A stretch of DNA of 64,000 bases from an uncultured Collinsella sp. (GTDB taxonomy: Bacteria > Actinomycetota > Coriobacteriia > Coriobacteriales > Coriobacteriaceae), in assembly GCA_959602645.1 (NCBI GenBank), contig CAUGTZ010000001.1:108692-172691 (forward strand), in the 5' to 3' direction. The translations under genes were made by a program, and so were the position numbers. How positions within the stretch are numbered: position 1 is the stretch's first letter; every line of letters begins with the position of its first letter. Below are positions 1-8,207 of the stretch, one piece after another. Under the pieces are notes generated by a model that worked only from the letters and a program-made list of their open reading frames with translations, made no database searches and had not been told where the DNA came from.

Positions 1-2162
1 CCGTCACGACGGCGCAGGACCAAATACGGCACGGCCTCGGCACTCAGATGCTGAGGGGCTTCACAGGTCACGCGCTCGCGCTTAAGACCTTCGCCTGCCG
101 CGGGATCGAAGTCCCTTACGATATCGCCCTCACCCACGCACTTCGCCTTGTCGGCGCCAGCGGCCTTAGCGTCGTCAGCTGCCTTAACAGCTTCAGCGGC
201 CTTGTCGGCGTCAGCGGCCTTGGCGTGCGCCCGCAACTCGGTCCACACGGCCGCCGGATAGCACTCGCGCGCCTGGCGATCATGCGTCACGCGCGCAAGC
301 ACAACCGGGCCGCGTGCCGCCTGCATCGCGTGGCCAAAGCGCACACGCAGCAAGGCCGCGGGCTCAAGCGTCACGCCCCCGCGACCAAGGCTCGCCGTCA
401 GCGTGGCCAGCGGCCCCTCCTCGTGTGAGAGCGGATAGCTGTCCAGATCGACATCGGCAAACAGCACGGCATCGTAGCTGCCGGGGCGCAGAGCCGCCGC
501 ATCGGCAAGCGAAGCAAAACGAACCTGAGCACGTGGCGCACGGTCAACCTCGTAGGTCTCGTAATCGTAGGCGGTGCTACGCTTGTCCACCTTGGTGCGA
601 ATGTCATCGAGCACGGGCACGGTCGCGGCCTGCGACACGTCGAGCGCGCGGGCGCCATTCATAAGGATGTCGATGGTGTGGCGCAGCAGGGCCACCTCCG
701 CCTGGCGACGGGCTTGGCCATCCAAGCTGCCCAGCGAGCGATCGGGCAACGCCTCGGCAACGGCAAGCATGGCCTTGAGCGCCGTCACGGGCTTGTCACG
801 CCACAGCGCCTGGAACACGTCCGAAACCACACACGGCACGTTCTTAAACCAGTTCTCGTCGCTCGCCGCCTTGCGCGCGCCCCTCACCTGGCCTTGGACA
901 CTCTGTAGCAGGCTCTTAACGGCCGCGGTAGTCTTGCTGCGCGAGAGACGCATATTCTTATCGAAGGTACGGGCATTGACGGCATCAGCGCCCGAAAGCG
1001 GACTGTAGATCCAGTCGGTAAGCTCCGGCGCGGGCCACCACTCGGTTTTTGACGCCATGCCCTCATCGGCGGCCTTCATGCACTCGATCAGACCGGCAAG
1101 CGCCGCAAATTGCCTGCCCGCAATGGATTGGGAAAACGCCGTGAACTCAGCTGTCTCGGCGGCGATATGACGAGCCGCCAGACGAGAGGCGAGCTCACCG
1201 AACAGCTGGGGTGCCCGGGCAGAAACAACGAGCACGTGCACAGGGTCGGCGGGCGTTGCAGTAGCTTTATCGGCCTTGGACTCCTTGTGCGTTTTCACCA
1301 ACGTATCGACGGCGTCCGCATAGACATGAGCACGGGCATGGGGGCCGGCGACCTCAATAAAGGCAGGCTGAGTGGCGGTCCCGCAAGCGGCATCAGACGC
1401 GACGGCATTCTCCCCCAGCGGTGCGGCCTCAAACAGCACACCGCGGGCATCAAATGCCGCGGCAAGCTCCTCGCGCATCGCCGCCTGCTCGCGGGCAAGC
1501 AGCACGACGACCTCTCCCCCATTGTTCGCCACGGCAGACAGCAGCTCGAGCAGACCGTGCGTAAACGACGTGATACCGCGCACGCATACGGCGCGGGTGC
1601 ACGCCGGCAGGCTATCGGCCAGGGCACCGGCCATAATGTCAGCTGCCTCGCAGGGCTCGACCATATCTCGACGGTCCAAACCGCCCGCGTAGGCACACAA
1701 AAGCTCGAACACGCGAGCCTCGGCATCGCTTTTTGGCTCCGGCTGGCAATTGTCGCCACGGCATCGCTCGGCACCCGTCCCCGCCACACCCGGCAGCACA
1801 TCGCGGGCCATGCGCGCAAGCATGCGCACCGTGCCCTGGCTGCGCGAAAGCGGCTGCAGGTCGGCATCGTCGAGACGCGTGACCATGTCCGAGAACAGCA
1901 TCTGGCGCTGCAGGTTGTCGACGAAACCGCGCCCGTCGCCCAAAAGCTCCCAAAGCGAGCGAAGCCACGATGTAGGCGTCTTGTAGTCGATACCCAGCGA
2001 AACGCCGGCTTCCGCCGCATCATGACGACACAGGTCGAGCTCGGCAAACGTAGGTGCCAGCAACACGGCACGCCCGTGGCAGGCAATAAGGTCGGCAAGC
2101 AGCGCCGACTCGGCACCGCTCAAATCCGTGCCGGCATTGGTGGTATAGATTCGAACAGGCAT
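1..2162 (-). CDS. AddB-like / PD-(D/E)XK nuclease family protein, 5' part (runs off the window)
   Basis: An uninterrupted minus-strand frame of about 720 codons starts at ATG 2162 behind a GGAGGA ribosome site and leaves the window at base 1 without a stop. The N-terminus (MPVRIYTTNAG) and the alternating hydrophobic/helical pattern (GRAVLLAPTFAELDLCR; VCVRGITSFTHGLLELL; VVVLLAREQ) resemble the inactivated-helicase half of AddB/RexB recombination nucleases. No Walker A motif is visible, as in RexB-type subunits. The C-terminal nuclease domain, which would prove the family, lies outside the window. An Ala/Lys/Asp-rich low-complexity stretch (KAADADKAAEAVKAADDAK) is read near 150-220. If correct, it acts with an AddA helicase in double-strand-break end processing. 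The large size and single frame make it certainly coding; the family assignment is an inference. Confidence 0.6.
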   Translation of the reverse strand, partial: MPVRIYTTNAGTDLSGAESALLADLIACHGRAVLLAPTFAELDLCRHDAAEAGVSLGIDYKTPTSWLRSLWELLGDGRGFVDNLQRQMLFSDMVTRLDDADLQPLSRSQGTVRMLARMARDVLPGVAGTGAERCRGDNCQPEPKSDAEARVFELLCAYAGGLDRRDMVEPCEAADIMAGALADSLPACTRAVCVRGITSFTHGLLELLSAVANNGGEVVVLLAREQAAMREELAAAFDARGVLFEAAPLGENAVASDAACGTATQPAFIEVAGPHARAHVYADAVDTLVKTHKESKADKATATPADPVHVLVVSARAPQLFGELASRLAARHIAAETAEFTAFSQSIAGRQFAALAGLIECMKAADEGMASKTEWWPAPELTDWIYSPLSGADAVNARTFDKNMRLSRSKTTAAVKSLLQSVQGQVRGARKAASDENWFKNVPCVVSDVFQALWRDKPVTALKAMLAVAEALPDRSLGSLDGQARRQAEVALLRHTIDILMNGARALDVSQAATVPVLDDIRTKVDKRSTAYDYETYEVDRAPRAQVRFASLADAAALRPGSYDAVLFADVDLDSYPLSHEEGPLATLTASLGRGGVTLEPAALLRVRFGHAMQAARGPVVLARVTHDRQARECYPAAVWTELRAHAKAADADKAAEAVKAADDAKAAGADKAKCVGEGDIVRDFDPAAGEGLKRERVTCEAPQHLSAEAVPYLVLRRRD

Positions 2163-2247
2163 GGTCCTCCACTCAAACCGTTCGCAATAATCAATGCATC
2201 CATCCTACCCGCCCGAGCGGACAGATTTGCCCCACGCCAACAGATTT

Positions 2248-2330
2248 GATCCCTTGGGGACGGAGGAAAACGGATCATCGAGGAAGTCAGTCTAACCCGG
2301 TGATCCGTTTTCCTCCGTCCCCAAGGGATC
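2248..2330. repeat. 83-bp inverted repeat, GGAGGAAAACGGATCA family (complete copy)
   Basis: Two 30-bp arms, GATCCC(TT)GGGGACGGAGG... and its reverse complement, enclose a 23-bp centre between the AddB-like gene and yerC. The same arm recurs at 14644-14673, 15041-15070 and about 40255-40278 (single arms) and as a second full palindrome at 51948-52031. Confidence 0.85.
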
Positions 2331-2358
2331 AAAAAACCGCCCCCGAAGGAGCGGTTAT
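2331..2358 (-). terminator. Rho-independent terminator of yerC
   Basis: On the minus strand, AACCGCTCC-TTCG-GGGGCGGTT is followed directly by a T run, 20 bp after the yerC stop. Confidence 0.85.
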
Positions 2359-2380
2359 GAACAATTGGTTTTGCCGCGGC

Positions 2381-2680
2381 TTACTCGCCATCCTCCAGCT
2401 TAATGAGGATTTTGCGGTAGCCACCGTACTCGCCGTTGAGTGCCTTGGACACACGGCTCACCGTGGTGGACGAAGCGCCGGTGCGCGCCTGAACCTCGAC
2501 ATAGGGCTCGCCCTCGTCCAGGTAACGCGCGACCTGCAGACGCTGCGATAGATCGCAAATCTCTCGCGGCGTGCAGATATCGGTCAAAAACGCTTGGATA
2601 TCCTTCTCGTCGTCCAAAAGGCTAAATGCGTGGACCAGCTGCTTGACATCAGGCTTGTCAAACATGTTCTCGATATTCAT
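2381..2680 (-). CDS. yerC: YerC/YecD family TrpR-related DNA-binding protein
   Basis: This 99-residue protein matches the YerC/YecD family of TrpR-like helix-turn-helix proteins in length and layout. A helical N-terminus (LVHAFSLLDDEKDIQAFLTDI) is followed by the TrpR-type region PREICDLSQRLQVARYLDEG and the recognition helix GASSTTVSRVSKAL. The C-terminus is acidic. The family is assumed to regulate transcription, and its ligand is not established. It is monocistronic with its own terminator. The start ATG 2680 has only a weak ribosome site (GGTGATCG). Confidence 0.85.
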   Translation of the reverse strand: MNIENMFDKPDVKQLVHAFSLLDDEKDIQAFLTDICTPREICDLSQRLQVARYLDEGEPYVEVQARTGASSTTVSRVSKALNGEYGGYRKILIKLEDGE

Positions 2681-3003
2681 CGATCACCGCCAAACCCGCC
2701 AAAAGGCATCGAAGTTGATACTGACATCGGGCATCGTTCGCCCGTTCTATGCAATAGGGCAACGCCTGTGGCTTTTGCCCGTAGCAGTTTAGCACACCAC
2801 CAAACTAAAGCGACAAAACTCTCTGCCAGCGGCGCGTTTTCTAGGACGAACGCCGTTTTGAAACCGAATGCGCACGCAAGCTCCACGAATATCTGAGACA
2901 ATGGGCGCCCAAACAGAGCCGTGCCCGAGCATCTGTCCGAGTTGCAAAGGCATGTGCCTCTCACGCTCCCTCACTACGCCATGCGCAAGAAAGGATTCAC
3001 ACC

Positions 3004-3369
3004 ATGCGCTTTTTACTCAACTGGCTTTTGACCTCAATCGCCATCGCGATCGCAACGTTTCTCGTCCCCGGCATTCAGCCCTTCGGCATGGCAGACGCCT
3101 GGGTCTGCTTTGCCTTCGTGGGACTGTTCCTCAACATCGTCGACTCGCTCGTCAAGCCGTTCCTGACGGTCATCTCGCTGCCGCTCACTATTATCACGCT
3201 TGGTATTTTTCAGCTCGTAGTCAACAGCTTTATGCTCGAGCTGGCCAGCTACCTGTCGGTCAATCTGCTGGGCGCGGGTATCTCCATTGCCAGCTTTGGA
3301 TCGGCCTTTATGGGCAGCATCCTGGTATCCATCATGCGCAGCATTCTCGACAGCGTCGCCAGGAACTAA
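3004..3369 (+). CDS. Phage-holin-4 family (YvlD-like) small membrane protein
   Basis: This 121-residue, very hydrophobic protein has four predicted membrane segments, starting with LLNWLLTSIAIAIATFLVPG. The motif FVGLFLNIVDSLVKPFLTVISLPLTIITLGIFQLVVNSFML is characteristic of PF04020 (phage holin superfamily IV / YvlD). Its cellular role is unknown; nothing phage-related is nearby, so lysis is unlikely. Start ATG 3004 follows AAGAAAGGATT. A hairpin terminator follows the stop. Confidence 0.85.
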   Translation: MRFLLNWLLTSIAIAIATFLVPGIQPFGMADAWVCFAFVGLFLNIVDSLVKPFLTVISLPLTIITLGIFQLVVNSFMLELASYLSVNLLGAGISIASFGSAFMGSILVSIMRSILDSVARN

Positions 3370-3406
3370 AGCGACCGGATACGGACCGCCACAACACACC
3401 AAAACG

Positions 3407-3445
3407 AAGGCCGTCCATCGCAACGATGGGCGGCCTTGTCATTTG
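3407..3445 (+). terminator. Terminator-like hairpin after the YvlD-like gene
   Basis: AAGGCCG(T)CCATCG-CAA-CGATGGGCGGCCTT forms a 14-bp stem followed by a short T-rich stretch. It may also serve the convergent Rrf2 gene. Confidence 0.65.
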
Positions 3446-3506
3446 TCGAGCCTCAGAGGGCAGAAAAATCTACCATTTCCACCCCGTCCCCAAATGGCAG
3501 GTGGGG

Positions 3507-3935
3507 CTAGATGACGTAGTCGTAGCCCTCGTTGGGGGCGACGAGCGTATCGAGCGTCACGCCGTCGAGGTAGTCGTTAATGAGCTTGTCCAGGTTCTTC
3601 CACACGTCGAGCGTGGGGCACTCATCCGAACGCGAGCAGCCCTTGCAGTCGCCATCCAGGCAGGCGACCGGCGCCAGACTGCCCTCGGTCAAGCGCAGGA
3701 TCTCGCCCACCGTGTACTGCTCGGGCGGGCGCGTGAGCACGTAGCCGCCGCCCTTGCCGCGCATGCCCGAGAGCATGTTGGCGCGCACGAGCGTAGCCAA
3801 AATGTTCTCCAGATACTTCTCCGAAATCCCCTGACGCGCGGCAATCTCTTTGAGGGGAATGCGGCCTGCCGCCTGGTGCTCGGCCAGATCGACCATAACG
3901 CGCAGGGCATATCTGCCCTTTGTGGAAACCAACAT
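3507..3935 (-). CDS. Rrf2 family transcriptional regulator (IscR/CymR-like)
   Basis: The 142-residue protein opens with the Rrf2 signature MLVSTKGRYALRVMVDLAEH. A winged helix follows (IPLKEIAARQGISEKYLENIL) and then the wing GMRGKGGGYVLTRP. Cysteines 92, 97, 100 and 106 sit in the loop that carries the [2Fe-2S] cluster in IscR, so cluster binding is plausible. It is divergent from cysK across a 250-bp AT-rich spacer. This suggests control of cysteine synthesis in the manner of CymR, or sensing of Fe-S/sulfur status; that part is inference from position. Start ATG 3935 follows GAAAGGCAGC. Confidence 0.88.
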   Translation of the reverse strand: MLVSTKGRYALRVMVDLAEHQAAGRIPLKEIAARQGISEKYLENILATLVRANMLSGMRGKGGGYVLTRPPEQYTVGEILRLTEGSLAPVACLDGDCKGCSRSDECPTLDVWKNLDKLINDYLDGVTLDTLVAPNEGYDYVI

Positions 3936-4188
3936 ATATATTGCTGCCTTTCGGTCTTTTAATTCGTAGAAATTCTAGCCGAAATATTGGTTTTGAAAAT
4001 ACCTATTCCCGTCAAGATGGTTAATCGACTCGTAATAATCTTCTATTTCCTATTGCGTTACTAGGCTTTACTGTCTACTATGCTTGCCAATAGCAAAACG
4101 AACAACCTATAAGGTTTGTGGGTTTCGCTGTTACACACACCGTAAAACCACACGGTATCCAGTCATTTGAACACTTTGGAGGTTCACC
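3936..4188. promoter_or_regulatory. Divergent control region between the Rrf2 gene and cysK
   Basis: This AT-rich 250-bp spacer, unusual for the window, contains GAAATATTGGTTTTGAAAAT followed by ATACCTATTCC, which resembles Rrf2-type operators. No single promoter can be fixed by eye. The cysK ribosome site TTTGGAGG is at its right end. Confidence 0.45.
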
Positions 4189-5127
4189 ATGAGCAATGTT
4201 TACACGTCCATCGATCAGCTTATCGGTCACACTCCGCTTCTGGAGCTCACTCACTTTGAGGCCGATGAGGACCTCAAGGCCCGCGTGCTCGTCAAGCTGG
4301 AATACTTCAACCCCGCCGGGTCCGTCAAAGACCGCGTCGCCAAGAACATGATCGACGAGGCCGAGAAGGCCGGCAAGCTTGTGCGCGGCGGCGACTACAC
4401 CATCATCGAGCCCACGAGCGGCAACACCGGCGTCGGCATCGCCTCGGTGGCGGCGGCTCGCGGCTACAAGGTAATCATCACCATGCCCGAGACCATGTCC
4501 GTCGAGCGCCGCAAGCTTATGCAGGCATATGGCGCACAACTCGTGCTCACCGACGGTTCCAAGGGCATGAAGGGCGCCATCGCCAAGGCCGAGGAACTGC
4601 AGAAGGAGACCCCCAACAGCATTATCGCCGGCCAGTTCGTGAACCCCGCCAACCCCGCCATCCACAAGGCCACGACCGGCCCCGAGATCTGGGATGACAC
4701 CGACGGCGAGGTCGACATCTTCGTCGCCGGCGTCGGCACCGGCGGCACCGTGACCGGCGTGGGCGAGTTCCTCAAGGAACAGAATCCCGAGATTCAGGTC
4801 GTCGCCGTCGAGCCCGCCACCTCCCCGGTGCTCTCCAAGGGCCAGGCCGGCCCGCACAAGATCCAGGGTATCGGCGCCGGCTTTGTGCCCAACGTCCTCG
4901 ACACCCAGGTCTACGACGAGATCATCCCCGTCGAGAACGACGACGCCTTTGCCATCGGCCGCGCCGTGGGCCACAAGGAGGGCGTGCTCGTGGGCATTTC
5001 GTCCGGCGCCGCCGTGTGGGCTGCGCTGCAGCTGGCCAAGCGCCCCGAGAACGAGGGCAAGACCATCGTGGCGCTGCTCGCCGATACCGGTGAGCGCTAC
5101 CTGTCCACGGCACTCTTCCAGGACTAG
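4189..5127 (+). CDS. cysK: Cysteine synthase A (O-acetylserine sulfhydrylase)
   Basis: This PLP enzyme makes L-cysteine from O-acetylserine and sulfide in the cytosol. The 312-residue length is typical. Lys47 in NPAGSVKDR is the Schiff-base lysine. EPTSGNTGVGIA (about 83-94) is the substrate loop, and GTGGTVTGVG binds the cofactor phosphate. The start has a strong TTTGGAGG site at the right spacing. The divergent Rrf2 regulator probably controls it. mnmA, which uses cysteine-derived sulfur, is immediately downstream but separated by a terminator-like hairpin. Confidence 0.96.
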   Translation: MSNVYTSIDQLIGHTPLLELTHFEADEDLKARVLVKLEYFNPAGSVKDRVAKNMIDEAEKAGKLVRGGDYTIIEPTSGNTGVGIASVAAARGYKVIITMPETMSVERRKLMQAYGAQLVLTDGSKGMKGAIAKAEELQKETPNSIIAGQFVNPANPAIHKATTGPEIWDDTDGEVDIFVAGVGTGGTVTGVGEFLKEQNPEIQVVAVEPATSPVLSKGQAGPHKIQGIGAGFVPNVLDTQVYDEIIPVENDDAFAIGRAVGHKEGVLVGISSGAAVWAALQLAKRPENEGKTIVALLADTGERYLSTALFQD

Positions 5128-5239
5128 GGCCTGTCGCCCATAGGTTGAGCCCAGGGACGAGCCGGTCTCCTCTCTCCCGGCAGTCTGAGCCCATCCCATC
5201 AGGGTGTCCCACGAGACGTCCGAACTTGCTACAATGTCT

Positions 5240-5279
5240 GCGGCGCGGAACCAGCCTCCCGCGCCGCTTTTCTTTTTTG
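5240..5279 (+). terminator. Terminator between cysK and mnmA
   Basis: GCGGCGCGG and CCGCGCCGC pair around a 10-nt loop and are followed by TTTTCTTTTTT. TACAAT just before it (5230-5235) could be a -10 box, so the hairpin may act as an attenuator in a short mnmA leader. Confidence 0.85.
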
Positions 5280-5307
5280 GCCACATGCCACCAAGGAGAA
5301 CCTCCCC

Positions 5308-6408
5308 ATGCACAACAAGCGCGTGCTCGTCGCCATGAGCGGCGGCGTCGATTCCAGCGTGACCGCCTATCTGCTCAAGCGCCAGGGCTACGAATGCGCT
5401 GGTGCCACCATGCGCCTCACCTGCCCCGCACCCGATCCCGTCACGGGCATGAGCAAGGTCGACCGCGACATCGCCGATGCAAAGGCCGTCGCCGAGCGCC
5501 TGGGGATGCCCCACCATGTGCTCGACCTGCAGCAGACCTTCGACCGCAACGTTATCGAGCGCTTCGTGACCGCCTACCAGGAGGGGCTGACGCCCAACCC
5601 GTGCATCATCTGCAACCGCCATATTAAATTTGGCGCGCTGCTCGATGCGGCGCTGGATATGGGCTGCGACTACATCGCCACAGGCCACTACGCAAAGACG
5701 AGCCAGACGCCCGACGGCACCTGGCAGCTGCATCGCGGCGAAGATCCCAAAAAGGACCAAAGCTACTTTTTGTATTCGCTTACGCAAGAGCGCCTGGCAC
5801 GCACGATCTTTCCGCTGGCCGGGCTGGACAAGGAGCGCGACGTTCGCCGCATTGCCGCCGAGCAGGGCTTCATAAACGCCAAGAAGGCCGAGAGCGAGGA
5901 TATCTGCTTTATCGCGGACGGCGACTACGCGGGCTATATCGAGCGCCGCTGCGGACATGCCGCCGAGCCGGGCGATATTGTATGGCGTGACGGCAGCGTG
6001 GTCGGACGTCACAGCGGCGCACTGCGCTATACCATCGGCCAGCGCAAGGGCCTGGGCGTCGCGATGGCGCACCCCGTGTACGTAACGGGCGTCGATGCCG
6101 TCAACAACATTGTGCATCTGGGCGAGGCCGAGGACCTGACGGCCACAGCGCTCACGGCCAACGACTGGATCTGGAGCGCCCCTGCCGACCGCATGGAGGC
6201 AGAGCTGGATGCCGACGGCATTCGCGTGGGCGCCAAATACCGCTACCGTCAAAAGGACCAGGCAGCAACCCTTACACGTGGCGCCGACGGACAAATGCTA
6301 CTGACCTTTGACGAGCCGCAGCGAGCCATCGCCCCCGGCCAGGCAGTCGTTATCTACCGCGGCGACGTCGTCCTGGGCGGCGGTACCGTCACGGCAGCCA
6401 TCAAGTAG
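5308..6408 (+). CDS. mnmA: tRNA-specific 2-thiouridylase MnmA
   Basis: The enzyme thiolates U34 of tRNA-Glu, -Gln and -Lys using sulfur relayed from a cysteine desulfurase. The PP-loop SGGVDSSVTAYLL (11-23) activates tRNA with ATP. The catalytic cysteine is in NPCIICNRHIKFG (about residues 97-109), and the second one is in ESEDICFIADGDY (about 198). The C-terminal beta-barrel is complete; 366 residues is normal. The ribosome site is AAGGAG. Both cognate tRNA species, Glu and Gln, are encoded in this window at 42.8-42.9 kb. Confidence 0.96.
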   Translation: MHNKRVLVAMSGGVDSSVTAYLLKRQGYECAGATMRLTCPAPDPVTGMSKVDRDIADAKAVAERLGMPHHVLDLQQTFDRNVIERFVTAYQEGLTPNPCIICNRHIKFGALLDAALDMGCDYIATGHYAKTSQTPDGTWQLHRGEDPKKDQSYFLYSLTQERLARTIFPLAGLDKERDVRRIAAEQGFINAKKAESEDICFIADGDYAGYIERRCGHAAEPGDIVWRDGSVVGRHSGALRYTIGQRKGLGVAMAHPVYVTGVDAVNNIVHLGEAEDLTATALTANDWIWSAPADRMEAELDADGIRVGAKYRYRQKDQAATLTRGADGQMLLTFDEPQRAIAPGQAVVIYRGDVVLGGGTVTAAIK

Positions 6409-6425
6409 CCCCATCCCCTTCATAA

Positions 6426-6490
6426 GTTGCGGTGAAATAGGGACTGTTTAAGCGTTTAAAACCGCCAAACAGTCCCTATTTCACCGCAAC
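6426..6490. repeat. 65-bp palindrome, GTTGCGGTGAAATAGGGACTG family, copy 1
   Basis: 21-bp perfect arms enclose a 23-bp centre. Other copies, all exactly 65 bp, are at 20741-20805, 41216-41280 and 55356-55420. Confidence 0.9.
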
Positions 6491-6494
6491 GCAC

Positions 6495-6538
6495 AAGAGC
6501 GCCCCTGCCGGCAACGTTATACCGGCTAGGACGCTCTT
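6495..6538 (-). terminator. Hairpin after the M42 peptidase gene
   Basis: AAGAGCG...CCGG / CCGG...CGCTCTT forms an interrupted stem 26 bp past the stop. The T tract is weak, so terminator function is likely but not certain. Confidence 0.55.
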
Positions 6539-6563
6539 AACTTGCCACGCGCTATAAATGCGC

Positions 6564-7607
6564 CTAGCGCTGAACGTAGGCGCGGACGAGCTCGTAGGTG
6601 TTGCGCACGCCGTCCATGTGGCTGCGCTCGTAGTTGTGGCTCGCGTACACGCCGGGGCCGATCAGACCATGGCGAATGTCGTAGCCGGCCGAGAGCGTGG
6701 CCTCGACGTCCGAGCCGTAATGCGGGTACACGTCGATGGCGTAATCGAGCTCGAGCTCGCGCGCGATGTTGGACAGCGTGGTTACCAGGTCGTAGTTGTA
6801 GGGGCCACCCGAATCCTTAGCGCAAATCGAAACCATGCGCTCGGTGCAGCCCAGGTCGTCACCCACGCAGCCCATGTCCACGCTGATCATCTCGCGCGTG
6901 TCAGCCGGCACAAAGGCACCGCCGTGGCCGACCTCCTCGTACACCGTAAAGAGCAGCGAAACCTTACGCGAAAGGGTCACCTCGCCGTCAGCAACGGCGC
7001 GGGCCAGACCCAGCAGAATCGACGCCGACAGCTTGTCATCCAGGAAGCGGCTCTTGATGTAGCCACTCTCCGTCACCGTCGTGCGAGGATCCATAGCGAT
7101 GATGTCACCGGTCTGAATACCCAGTTCGAGCACATCGTCCTTGCTGTCGACGTTCTCGTCGAGCAGGATTTCCATGTTCTTCTCGATGGTCTTGACCGGC
7201 TCGTCGGCCACGTGCGCCGAAGGCTCGGTATTGAGGACCACACCCGTGTACACATTGCCGTCGCGCGTGTAGACGGTGCAGTTCTCGCCATCGGCCGTAG
7301 ACCACTGGTGCCCACCAAGCGTCGTGGGACGCAGGCGGCCATTGTCCTTAATGGAGCGCACCATGGCGCCCAGGGTATCGACATGGCTCGCCAGTACGAG
7401 CGGCTCGCCCTCGCCGCCAAGTTCAACCAGCACGTTACCCTTATTGGAGCGCTCGGGGCCAAAGCCCATATCGCGCAGGGCCTCCATTAGATAATCAGTC
7501 GCCGCACGGGTATAGCCCGTAGGCGAAGCAATCGAGGTAAGCGCCTTCAACTGCTCAGTAATATAGGAGAGCGTCTCCTCCAACGAAGCATCATTATTAG
7601 AAGCCAT
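6564..7607 (-). CDS. M42 family metallopeptidase (glutamyl/deblocking aminopeptidase-like)
   Basis: This cytosolic dinuclear-metal aminopeptidase of 347 residues carries the M42/M20 ligands in order: HVD at 75-77, DD at 190-191, EE at 224-225 (TVYEEVGHGG), D244 and a late SHNYERSH histidine. The segment between the first ligand pair and FLDDK is the usual inserted tetramerisation domain. It probably trims peptides. Start ATG 7607 follows AGGAAGGAT. It is monocistronic. Confidence 0.9.
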   Translation of the reverse strand: MASNNDASLEETLSYITEQLKALTSIASPTGYTRAATDYLMEALRDMGFGPERSNKGNVLVELGGEGEPLVLASHVDTLGAMVRSIKDNGRLRPTTLGGHQWSTADGENCTVYTRDGNVYTGVVLNTEPSAHVADEPVKTIEKNMEILLDENVDSKDDVLELGIQTGDIIAMDPRTTVTESGYIKSRFLDDKLSASILLGLARAVADGEVTLSRKVSLLFTVYEEVGHGGAFVPADTREMISVDMGCVGDDLGCTERMVSICAKDSGGPYNYDLVTTLSNIARELELDYAIDVYPHYGSDVEATLSAGYDIRHGLIGPGVYASHNYERSHMDGVRNTYELVRAYVQR

Positions 7608-7817
7608 ATGTATCCTTCCATATAAAACTAAGACCGAGCCCCGATTTTAACCGTTCTGCACGCACAAAGCCCTGGGAGCCCGACCAGCCCTCGGACGCCG
7701 GCGCGCCGGCTTGGGCGCACGCGTGCCATTCAATCCTATTCTTGTATATAGAACTTAGATTCATGCATAAAAATGAGGCATCTATTTCTCTAGCGTCAGG
7801 GCACCCCATCCAGGGCC
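7608..7817. other. Non-coding spacer left of the 233-bp element
   Basis: No convincing gene. A short open frame on the minus strand (7597-7863) has no family resemblance and no ribosome site. CATGCATAAAAA at 7762 lies exactly 56 bp before the inverted-repeat element; the same motif lies 56 bp before its second copy at 15383. Confidence 0.5.
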
Positions 7818-8050
7818 GTGCAAAAAACGGAATATTCAGCATCGCGGTATCTGATAGAGCCATCGGGAGGCGGCAAAACCGACCGCCTTGTCCTGTATTT
7901 GGGGCATAACGCTGCTAAAAACGAACAAGTCATCCCTTCAGCCGAGATTCCTTTGCCGAAGCCGCTTGCTCATTCCTACTTGAAACCGCAATAATCACGT
8001 TTTAACTGTATGCAACCCACTCGGTCTGCTGAATACTCGCAAAAATGCAC
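7818..8050. mobile_element. MITE-like 233-bp element with terminal inverted repeats, copy A
   Basis: The left end GTGCAAAAAACGGAATATTC(AGCA) and the right end, read in reverse complement as GTGCATTTTTGCGAGTATTC(AGCA), form imperfect 24-bp terminal inverted repeats. A second element of exactly the same length is at 15439-15671, with matching ends and an internal TTGGGGCA at the same offset. No transposase is encoded and no target duplication is obvious. In both copies the frame that starts at the left GTG stays open for 58 codons and stops at the same place (7994 here), but it has no ribosome site, so a product is doubtful. Confidence 0.6.
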
Positions 8051-8115
8051 GCTCCCCTTACCTCCACCCGTTCCCGGCATGTTCTTGCCGCCGCTCCAGG
8101 AGGTTTCCATGGGAC

Positions 8116-8153
8116 AAAAGAGGCCCCGCCACGCAAAACGCGCAGCGGGGCCT
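8116..8153 (-). terminator. Terminator of fucO
   Basis: On the minus strand, AGGCCCCGCTGCGC-GTTTT-GCGTGGCGGGGCCT is followed by CTTTTG. Confidence 0.8.
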
Positions 8154-8207
8154 CCGACATGTCCGAGGACGATTCTGGGGCTAACGGGCGGGGCCCGCCG
8201 AACCAGG

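Noticed and set aside
1110..2249. 379-codon plus-strand frame at the left edge
   Set aside because: Opposite the AddB-like gene, which is open over the whole 2162 bases and has a proper start.
2677..2964. 95-codon frame upstream of yerC
   Set aside because: No ribosome site, overlaps the yerC start, no recognisable sequence.
3004..3369. Phage lysis cassette
   Set aside because: The family name contains holin, but there is no endolysin or other phage gene nearby; the housekeeping YvlD-like type is more likely.
4078..6294. 738-codon minus-strand open frame over cysK and mnmA
   Set aside because: Antisense to two unmistakable genes, with no family motif of its own.
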